Shown one piece after another: positions 1-5,127 of a DNA stretch of 7,698 nt. The position numbers and the translations under genes were made by a program. Source of the DNA: a bacterium (lineage in GTDB: Bacteria; Bacillota_I; Bacilli_A; RF39; UBA660); the NCBI GenBank assembly GCA_029007415.1, contig JAQXHT010000097.1, positions 1-7,698 on the forward strand, given 5' to 3'. Positions within the stretch are counted from its first letter, which is position 1. Each line of letters starts with the position of its first letter. The notes beneath the pieces were generated by a model. It did not search any database. It was not told the origin of the DNA and saw only the letters and a program-made list of their open reading frames with translations.

Positions 1-972
1 AAATTTTATGAAATGTCTGATTTTAATGAATTAAAAGCATTTTATTTACACGATATTCAAACTACTACTAGTGCTTTTAAACAATTGAATAAAAAAGAAA
101 TAATGATTGCTTATATGGAATTAATTAGATTAAGTGTGATGTATGAAAATATCGGCGAAAAGGCTGACTTGTTATCACAAACTGGTTTGAATGCTTCTTT
201 GTTAGGAAAAGGTGTATGTGATAGTCAAGCAAAGTATTTGTGTAATTTGTTACTTGCCTCAAATATTAAGGCAATAGCAAGAAAAACATATGAAAAAGGA
301 CACAATCATACAGTTGTTATTGCACAACTTGGTAATAAAAAAGTCCTATTAGATCCAACTAATTATGATGGCAGTAAAAATGTATTTATTAAAGGTTCAG
401 AAGTTTATAAGAAGAACTTTGGTGATGATGAGTTGTCTTCTTTAGAGGTTAATTATGATGAAATAATTTTTGCTAGAAAAATTACTATGAGGCATTTAGT
501 TAAAAAATTTAAAATAGATGAATTGTCAACTAAACTTCAATTAGATACATTAGATTATGATGAAAAAGTAATAAAAATCATTAATTTTATTCAAGATAAT
601 TTAATATCAAAAGTTTCTGATAACAAGGAAACAAGAGGGGTAGAATTTAATGATAGGGAATTTGATTCTGGTAAATTAATAGAACTATTATTCTTTGCTA
701 ACCAGATAGATTACAACTTAATATCAACTGGTAGAGGAAAAGCTAACAGTTATTTATCATTAAAATTATTTAATCAAGATATGGTTATGAATCCTCAGGG
801 CATAAGTGAAAATCATCAATATAATTTTTTAGTATTTGCCTTAGAAAATGGTGAATTTTCATGTGTGAATAAAAATTTGAAAATAATGAATAAAATCGAT
901 TTGGTAGAAAATAGTTTGCTATTAAAAAGTCAGCTTACTGACCCTTTAAGAAAAAATCACATAAAGTATTGA
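1..972 (+). CDS. Transglutaminase-like (thiol protease fold) protein, left end probably incomplete
   Basis: Numbering is from the ATG at 13. The frame is open to base 1 and no ribosome site precedes that ATG, so the true start is probably outside the window. Residues 64-120 look like a transglutaminase-like core: GKGVCDSQA places the nucleophile at C69, HNHTVV supplies a His (H99), and LLDPTNYDG supplies the Asp (D114), in the family's usual order Cys-His-Asp. Members of this superfamily act as proteases, peptide or amide transferases or hydrolases; the substrate here is unknown. Residues about 180-262 resemble a second copy of the same fold with the catalytic positions lost (F217 or E216, N245/S246, N260). 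There is no signal peptide or membrane segment in the visible part, so it is probably cytoplasmic. It is followed directly by a strong terminator, so it ends its transcription unit. The fold is fairly secure; the function is not. Confidence 0.7.
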   Translation, partial: KFYEMSDFNELKAFYLHDIQTTTSAFKQLNKKEIMIAYMELIRLSVMYENIGEKADLLSQTGLNASLLGKGVCDSQAKYLCNLLLASNIKAIARKTYEKGHNHTVVIAQLGNKKVLLDPTNYDGSKNVFIKGSEVYKKNFGDDELSSLEVNYDEIIFARKITMRHLVKKFKIDELSTKLQLDTLDYDEKVIKIINFIQDNLISKVSDNKETRGVEFNDREFDSGKLIELLFFANQIDYNLISTGRGKANSYLSLKLFNQDMVMNPQGISENHQYNFLVFALENGEFSCVNKNLKIMNKIDLVENSLLLKSQLTDPLRKNHIKY

Positions 973-998
973 CCAGGAGGTAACCTCCTGGTTTTATA
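973..998 (+). terminator. Strong intrinsic terminator after the transglutaminase-like gene
   Basis: A perfect 8-bp GC-rich stem, CCAGGAGG (973-980) with CCTCCTGG (984-991), closes on a three-base loop (TAA) and is followed by TTTT and an AT-rich tail. It begins on the base after the TGA stop. The stem contains a perfect Shine-Dalgarno sequence and its complement. Confidence 0.85.
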
Positions 999-1032
999 AT
1001 TTAATTGTACTAAAATTAAGGAGAAATGAAAG

Positions 1033-1312
1033 ATGAAGAGTTTAGTAGTTTATTTTTTTCATACAGGAGAAAATTATATGAATGGTGCTATTAGAAATAT
1101 TACTAAGGGTAATACTGAGATAGTAGCAGAAGAAATTAGTAAGTTAACAGTAGCAGACTTATTTAAAGTAGAAACAGTTAATGATTATCCTTATAACTAT
1201 CAAGAGTGTTGTGATGTAGCAAAGGCTTTGGTTACTAATAATATAAAATAATCTATATTGACGAACTGTTTGGTGGGAACATTATCTTATGTCAATCTTT
1301 ACAACTTTAGCT
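1033..1312 (+). pseudogene. Flavodoxin, decayed by internal deletion and frameshifts
   Basis: The readable part is 72 residues from ATG 1033 (AAGGAG at 1018-1023, 9 bases upstream) to TAA 1249-1251. It matches the start of a short-chain flavodoxin: beta strand KSLVVYFF, the FMN-phosphate loop HTGENY (residues 10-15), then KGNTEIVAEEI and ADLFKVETVNDYPYNYQECCDVAK. Intact relatives are about 150-170 residues, so more than half is missing. The lost middle is still visible after the stop: bases 1251-1260 can encode IYI, 1264-1284 give a degraded NWWGTL-like stretch, and after one extra T (near 1285-1288) the frame from 1289 reads MSIFTTLA. Together these resemble the family's IYIGYPNWWGTLPMSIFTFLE segment, which contacts the flavin. 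About 15-20 residues between codon 71 and this segment are gone. An intact flavodoxin would carry low-potential electrons on FMN; this copy should be non-functional. Confidence 0.75.
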
Positions 1313-1666
1313 ATAGAGAGAGTAATTAGGCGGTTTTACTGTTGAATTTGCTAAATATAATGAAATTTATTATTAGACGAGGTTTAGAGTAGAGAAAATA
1401 AATTATCGTTAAGAGATATAAGTATGATATCAATATCTGCTCTTATGGGAAAAGGAAGTTTATACGGAAAAATGTGATAATTGCATGCTGAAAGTATTGG
1501 AAAAATGTGATTTTATGTTATTGATGTGAAAAATAGGCAATATTTCATGGTAAATAATAATTATGAAAATATATAAGCTATAGACATACGAAAACCCGTA
1601 TGCTCCACTATTATAAAAATGTGATAATATATATTTGAGATGGAAAAAATATCTTAGAAAGGATGA
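1313..1666. other. Gene-free stretch with decayed coding-like fragments and short repeats
   Basis: I see no intact gene or RNA gene here. About 31 codons without a stop end at a TGA near 1526 (including EKCDNCMLKVLEKCDF, from 1467) and look protein-like, but have no start codon with a ribosome site and no family I recognise. The flavodoxin tail may extend to about 1420 in broken frames; I cannot align it with confidence. A 6-bp inverted repeat, CATACG (1585-1590) with CGTATG (1597-1602), has a six-base loop and no T-tract, so it is not a convincing terminator. Three copies of an 11-base word are listed separately. Confidence 0.5.
1468..1625 (+). repeat. Three direct copies of AAAAATGTGAT
   Basis: The 11-base word AAAAATGTGAT occurs at 1468-1478, 1501-1511 and 1615-1625. 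The first two copies are preceded by GG and lie 33 bases apart. The first and third continue with AAT, giving 14 identical bases. In one frame each copy reads Lys-Cys-Asp, so these may be remnants of a repeated peptide segment. The words are short and AT-rich, and no role is evident. Confidence 0.45.
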
Positions 1667-1851
1667 TGCTTAGATACAAAAGGAAGGAAAGAATATAGTG
1701 AGTTTAAAACCAGGTATAGTATTACAATACCAGTTAATGTTAAACACTGGTATGAAGTTAAAAATGATTCATACTTTAGGCTATAGTTATTAAAGTACCT
1801 GGTGAAAATACATCTAATGAATGGTGTGAATCAGCAAGAAGAATATGTTAA
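1667..1851 (+). pseudogene. Remnant of an unidentified gene, frameshifted once
   Basis: From 1667 a frame without stops runs to TAG 1784-1786 and includes YSEFKTRYSITIPVNVKHWY followed by EVKNDSYFRL. A second frame then continues from 1786 to TAA 1849-1851 as VIKVPGENTSNEWCESARRIC. Joined by a shift near 1784, they give one continuous protein-like string of about 59 residues with balanced composition (Trp, Pro, Gly, charged residues), unlike random AT-rich translation. No start codon with a ribosome site fits this frame, and TGA 1664-1666 blocks it upstream. A GTG at 1698, behind AGGAAGGA-like bases, opens a 31-codon alternative in another frame; I consider it less likely. The family is not recognised. 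The remnant ends 23 bases before the RhuM-Fic start, so that gene's promoter may lie inside it. Confidence 0.45.
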
Positions 1852-1862
1852 ATTAAAATAGT

Positions 1863-1868
1863 AGGAGG
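1863..1868 (+). promoter_or_regulatory. Consensus ribosome binding site for the RhuM-Fic gene
   Basis: AGGAGG, a perfect Shine-Dalgarno sequence, lies 6 bases before ATG 1875 and fixes that start. It is among the strongest ribosome sites in the window. Confidence 0.85.
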
Positions 1869-1874
1869 TTTTAT

Positions 1875-2831
1875 ATGAAAAATGAAATAATTTTATTTGA
1901 AAATCAAAATGTTAAATTAGAAGTTAATATGAAGGATGAGACTGTGTGGCTATCTTTAGAACAATTGGCAACTTTGTTTGATAGAGATAGAACGGTAATA
2001 AAAAGACATATTAATAATATTTTTAAAGAAGAAGAGTTAGATGCAAATGAGGTATGTGCAAAATTTGCACATACCACAGCTCATGGAGCATTAACAAGTA
2101 AAACTCAAACCAGAGAAATAGATTATTACAATCTTGATGTAATAATTAGTGTTGGTTATCGTGTTAAGTCACAAAATGGTATTATCTTTAGAAAATGGGC
2201 AAGTAAAATACTAAAAGACTATATGTTACAAGGATATGCAGTTAATCAAAAAAGATTAGAGTATCTAGAGAAAACAGTTAAACTTATAGATATTGCTAAT
2301 AGAATAGATGAAAACTTAAATAATAGTGATGCCCAAGAAATTCTAAAGGTAATAGGAAACTATTCAAAAGCACTTGATCTTTTAGATAACTATGATCATA
2401 GAACATTATTAAAGCCTAAAGGAAATAATAGTAAAAAACAAATAAAATATAAAGATTGTTTGGATGTAATTAATAAATTAAGATTCAACCAAGAAAGTAG
2501 CCTCTTTGCTATTGAAAGAAATAATGGTCTAGAAGCAATAATAAATAATATTTATCAAACATTTGATAATAAAGACGTTTATAAAAGTATCGAAGAAAAA
2601 GCCTCTAACTTCTTATATATGATTGTTAAAAACCATGTTTTTATAGATGGTAATAAACGAATAGCAGCAACCCTATTTATCTATTTTCTAAATTACTATG
2701 ATATTCTATATAAAGACGATAAACAAGTTATTGATAATAATACACTTACTGCCTTAACACTACTTATCGCAGAATCAAATCCAAAAGAAAAAGAAGTTAT
2801 AATTGATCTAGTTATGAACTTTTTAAACTAG
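1875..2831 (+). CDS. RhuM-family / Fic-Doc fusion protein
   Basis: This 318-residue protein has two parts. Residues 1 to about 125 are a RhuM-type domain, recognised from VWLSLEQLATLFDRDRTVIKRHI (helix-turn-helix-like), VCAKFAHTTAHG, and the family hallmark YYNLDVIISVGYRVKSQ. Residues about 195-318 are a Fic/Doc domain with the active-site motif HVFIDGNKR at H254-R262. The catalytic His (H254), the Mg-binding Asp (D258) and the phosphate-binding loop are intact. The Doc-like Lys (K261), in place of the Gly of AMP-transferring Fic, leaves the chemistry open: nucleotidyl transfer or Doc-type phosphorylation of a target protein. I see no clear [ST]xxxE[GN] inhibitory helix in it. RhuM-Fic fusions are known in accessory regions and are often annotated as virulence proteins; their function is unproven. 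Cytoplasmic, with no signal peptide. A 69-residue gene follows after 36 bases, probably in the same operon. Confidence 0.9.
   Translation: MKNEIILFENQNVKLEVNMKDETVWLSLEQLATLFDRDRTVIKRHINNIFKEEELDANEVCAKFAHTTAHGALTSKTQTREIDYYNLDVIISVGYRVKSQNGIIFRKWASKILKDYMLQGYAVNQKRLEYLEKTVKLIDIANRIDENLNNSDAQEILKVIGNYSKALDLLDNYDHRTLLKPKGNNSKKQIKYKDCLDVINKLRFNQESSLFAIERNNGLEAIINNIYQTFDNKDVYKSIEEKASNFLYMIVKNHVFIDGNKRIAATLFIYFLNYYDILYKDDKQVIDNNTLTALTLLIAESNPKEKEVIIDLVMNFLN
2051..2075. repeat. Perfect 12-bp inverted repeat inside the RhuM domain
   Basis: GGTATGTGCAAA (2051-2062) and TTTGCACATACC (2064-2075) are exact reverse complements separated by one A. The palindrome encodes the conserved VCAKFAHT stretch of RhuM, so part of the symmetry may follow from the protein sequence. 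It could form a cruciform in DNA or a hairpin in RNA, or serve as a dimeric binding site; no T-tract follows, so it is not a terminator. Confidence 0.8.
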
Positions 2832-2867
2832 ATAACATTTAAAAATAGTTTAGGAGAATAATTAAAA

Positions 2868-3077
2868 ATGAATAATAAAGAAAAAGCAAGAGAATTTTGT
2901 TTAGAAGTAAAGAAACTAGCAAAAAAGTATGGTTTACCATTTTTTATTGTTACTGATGGTGCATCTCTTACTAGTAATAATAATTGTAGTGCTGTAAAAA
3001 ATGCAAGAGATGCACATATTAAATGGGAAAAAGAAAATGGTTATGATCCTTTTGAAGATTGGGGAAAAGAAAAATAG
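2868..3077 (+). CDS. Small conserved-looking protein of unknown function (69 aa)
   Basis: The gene starts at ATG 2868 with AGGAG at 2852-2856, 11 bases upstream, and ends at TAG 3075-3077. The protein is soluble and charged. Its first helix, NKEKAREFCLEVKKLAKKYG, is followed by a hydrophobic strand with a turn, LPFFIVTDGAS, then an Asn/Ser loop and a helix carrying NARDAHIKWEKENGYDP. I have seen this kind of short protein in low-GC Firmicutes genomes and mobile regions, always without a known function. It has no signal peptide, membrane segment or Cys cluster. It follows the RhuM-Fic gene by 36 bases and precedes a terminator, so the two are probably co-transcribed. It might be a partner or regulator of the Fic enzyme, but nothing in its sequence proves this. 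Confidence 0.75.
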   Translation: MNNKEKAREFCLEVKKLAKKYGLPFFIVTDGASLTSNNNCSAVKNARDAHIKWEKENGYDPFEDWGKEK

Positions 3078-3109
3078 GCGATAATAAAATTAATTGAGAT
3101 TTTTCATAT

Positions 3110-3141
3110 AAAGCTACCTTGTAAAAAAGATAGCTTTTTTT
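3110..3141 (+). terminator. Intrinsic terminator after the RhuM-Fic operon
   Basis: AAAGCTA (3110-3116) pairs with TAGCTTT (3131-3137). Inside it, one C/A mismatch is followed by CTT pairing with AAG, and a GTAAAA loop closes the hairpin. A run of seven T (3135-3141) follows. It separates the RhuM-Fic unit from the amidoligase-Fic unit. Confidence 0.75.
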
Positions 3142-3153
3142 CCCTTTTTGTAG

Positions 3154-3159
3154 TATAAT
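3154..3159 (+). promoter_or_regulatory. Candidate -10 box for the amidoligase-Fic operon
   Basis: A perfect TATAAT lies 25 bases upstream of ATG 3185, just after the terminator T-tract. No good -35 element sits 16-18 bases upstream, because that position falls in the terminator stem. A start of transcription near 3166 would leave a leader of about 19 bases carrying the purine-rich ribosome site at 3173-3180. Confidence 0.4.
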
Positions 3160-3184
3160 AAACGACAAAAAAGAAGGGGATATT

Positions 3185-4150
3185 ATGGAAAACATAACTA
3201 TGCTAGATATGCAAGCTAATGATATGTTGTCAAAATTTAATAAAGAAGAATTAGAAGAACTAAGAAAAAATATCAAAAATTCTACTTTACCATATAGAGA
3301 ACATTTAGGTTTTGGTTTTACTGATACCTTTGGAGTAGAAATAGAATACGAAAATTTATCTCGCGATATGGTGGATAGATATATTATCAATAATTATCGT
3401 GGCTATACATCCAGTAGTGATGAAACAGTTCCAACAGGTGGAGAAATAGATTCGCATATCTTGGTAGATAAAAAGGAAGATTGGAAAGAATTGCAACAAA
3501 TTTGCTTGTTTTTAACTGAAAATGGTGTAGTAACAAGTGAAAATGCAGGAGGGCATATTCATGTTGGAAGCCATATTTTAGAAAATAGTTTAAATTATTG
3601 GCGACAATTTCTCAAAACTTATATGCTATATGAAAAAGAATTACTAGAATTTTTTAAAGGTGAGTCTAGTAAGATGCGTTTATCATCAGGAAGATATGCT
3701 TTCCCAATCGCTAAGATTTTATATCAAGATTTGGCAGCATTAAATGATACACTTTGTTTTTCTGATTTGTATGATGAAATTTTTCTAAAAGATAGAAATG
3801 TAGCGGTTAACTTTAAAAATATAAAACGTAGTGTATATAAGCCATATCCTGGAAGTACTATAGAATTTAGAAGTCCTAATGGAACAAGTAAAGAAATTAT
3901 CTGGCAAAACAATATAAATACAGCTGTAAAACTTTTTAAAGCACCTGTTAAAGGTATGATTGATGAAGAATATCTTGATTATCGACTTAGAGAAGAATTA
4001 CCAACTGAATCGTCATATACAAACGCTTTAGAACTTGTTGATACTATATTTGATAATAATTTAGATAAAATCTACTTTTTAAAACAATATAATAAAGATT
4101 TTAATTTTAAAGAAGAAAAAAGTAGAGGTTTAATTAAAAGTAAATTTTAG
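3185..4150 (+). CDS. Amidoligase-family enzyme (glutamine synthetase-like COOH-NH2 ligase fold)
   Basis: This 321-residue protein carries the motifs of the Amidoligase_2 family: FGVEIEYE (E52, E54, E56) on an early strand, GGEIDSHIL (E87), AGGHIHVG (H124, H126) and STIEFRSPNGT (E227, R229). These acidic, His and Arg residues are those expected to bind Mg-ATP and the acyl phosphate in glutamine synthetase-like ligases, so the enzyme looks active. The family is predicted to join a carboxylate to an amine using ATP, making isopeptide or peptide bonds on proteins or small peptides; substrates are mostly unknown. The start at ATG 3185 is supported by AAGGGGA (3174-3180). The first 40 residues are a charged helical extension. 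No signal peptide is seen, so it should be cytoplasmic. A Fic gene follows after 15 bases, giving a two-gene operon. The family call is strong; the biological role is open. Confidence 0.85.
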   Translation: MENITMLDMQANDMLSKFNKEELEELRKNIKNSTLPYREHLGFGFTDTFGVEIEYENLSRDMVDRYIINNYRGYTSSSDETVPTGGEIDSHILVDKKEDWKELQQICLFLTENGVVTSENAGGHIHVGSHILENSLNYWRQFLKTYMLYEKELLEFFKGESSKMRLSSGRYAFPIAKILYQDLAALNDTLCFSDLYDEIFLKDRNVAVNFKNIKRSVYKPYPGSTIEFRSPNGTSKEIIWQNNINTAVKLFKAPVKGMIDEEYLDYRLREELPTESSYTNALELVDTIFDNNLDKIYFLKQYNKDFNFKEEKSRGLIKSKF

Positions 4151-4165
4151 AAAGAAGGAATAAAT

Positions 4166-5071
4166 ATGAAACCAGAAAACGGAATAAATCTTAATAAATT
4201 TGATTATTTTCCATTAGAAGAATATGTACGTAGAATCAAGGTTGAAGATTATGTATTAGAACATATGGAAGAAACAAATAAAGAATTTGATGAGTATTTA
4301 TCAACGCTTGCTAGATGTGATGATTATACAAAAATTTATTATTTTTTAGATGCAATAAGTCAAGAAATAATTTCTTCTCATAAAATGGAGAAACATCATA
4401 TAAAAAATAAAGATATATTAGAAAATGATTTGTTTTTTTCTTCCTTAAATGTAAGTCATGCCAATATTAAAAGAGTTCACAATGTTATTATGAAAGATAG
4501 TACTGATTATCGTAAAGGGGAAGTTAGAGTTAGTTCGTTAGTGAATGGAGAAGAAAAAATCTATTGGTATGGTGCAAAACCAGAAGATGTAAAACCGTTT
4601 ATGGATGATTTTATCAAATTTTATAAGACTAAGTCTTTATCAGTAATTGATAGTAATCCATTTTTAAAAAGTGCTTTAGCACACTTACTATTTGTAAGAA
4701 TTCATCCATTTAGTGATGGCAATGGTAGAACAGCACGAATGATTTATAATATGAAACTTACAGAAAGAATTAATAATGTATATGGAATGAATTTAAAAAT
4801 TTGTCCTTTAAATATTTCGCAAAGCATTCTTCTTAATCAGCCGACTTATGTTAAAAGAATCAATGATATTTATTTTGATCTTGAACACGATAGTAATGAC
4901 GAAATAAATAGATGGTTTGACTTTATTCTAAATATGACAGATGAACAGTTATACTTTAATACTAACCGATTACCTAGGCTTAAAAAAATAGCTTCATTAG
5001 ATGACAACGTTAAAAAAATACCAAGTGAAGGGATGAAAAAGGAAGTCGAAAAAATTAAAGTGCTTAAATAG
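4166..5071 (+). CDS. Fic-family protein adenylyltransferase (AMPylator)
   Basis: This 301-residue Fic protein carries the complete consensus HPFSDGNGRTAR at H180-R191: catalytic H180, metal-binding D184, the anion-hole N186-G187-R188 and the second Arg R191. This form normally transfers AMP from ATP to a Ser, Thr or Tyr hydroxyl of a target protein. The target-docking flap is likely around YRKGEVRV (residues 115-122) and the segment up to about 140. Upstream, SSHKME (S70-E75) sits where class II Fic proteins carry the self-inhibitory helix [ST]xxxE[GN]; the Glu is kept (E75) but the next residue is Lys. The C-terminal part (about 205-301) is helical and ends very basic. The ribosome site GAAGGA (4154-4159) supports ATG 4166. 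It is 15 bases after the amidoligase gene and almost certainly co-transcribed with it. No signal peptide is seen. The target is unknown. Confidence 0.9.
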   Translation: MKPENGINLNKFDYFPLEEYVRRIKVEDYVLEHMEETNKEFDEYLSTLARCDDYTKIYYFLDAISQEIISSHKMEKHHIKNKDILENDLFFSSLNVSHANIKRVHNVIMKDSTDYRKGEVRVSSLVNGEEKIYWYGAKPEDVKPFMDDFIKFYKTKSLSVIDSNPFLKSALAHLLFVRIHPFSDGNGRTARMIYNMKLTERINNVYGMNLKICPLNISQSILLNQPTYVKRINDIYFDLEHDSNDEINRWFDFILNMTDEQLYFNTNRLPRLKKIASLDDNVKKIPSEGMKKEVEKIKVLK

Positions 5072-5127
5072 CAATTTACTAAACTTTAACAATTTGATAA
5101 AATAAATCATATAGAGTATGGTGATTT

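Noticed and set aside
1585..1610. Hairpin followed by bases resembling the 3' end of a tRNA (CGTATGCTCCACTA)
   Set aside because: No T-loop (TTC) or matching 5' acceptor half is found upstream at tRNA distance and the end is CTA, not CCA. There is no T-tract, so it is not a terminator either.
1698..1793. 31-codon frame from GTG with a purine-rich upstream stretch
   Set aside because: It overlaps the longer, more protein-like frame of the broken gene, and the peptide has no recognisable feature.
3019..3390. 123-codon open frame on the minus strand
   Set aside because: It overlaps the small gene, the terminator and the amidoligase start, shows low-complexity Ser/Phe/Ile-rich composition typical of the reverse strand of AT-rich genes, and resembles no family.
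3724..3912. 62-codon open frame on the minus strand
   Set aside because: It is antisense inside the well-supported amidoligase gene, with no ribosome site and no recognisable motif.
5094..5122. Possible promoter TTGATA-17 bp-TATGGT before the pilin-like gene
   Set aside because: Transcription would begin almost on the start codon, and the -10 matches only four of six bases. Read-through from the Fic gene is as likely, since no terminator is seen at 5072-5127.
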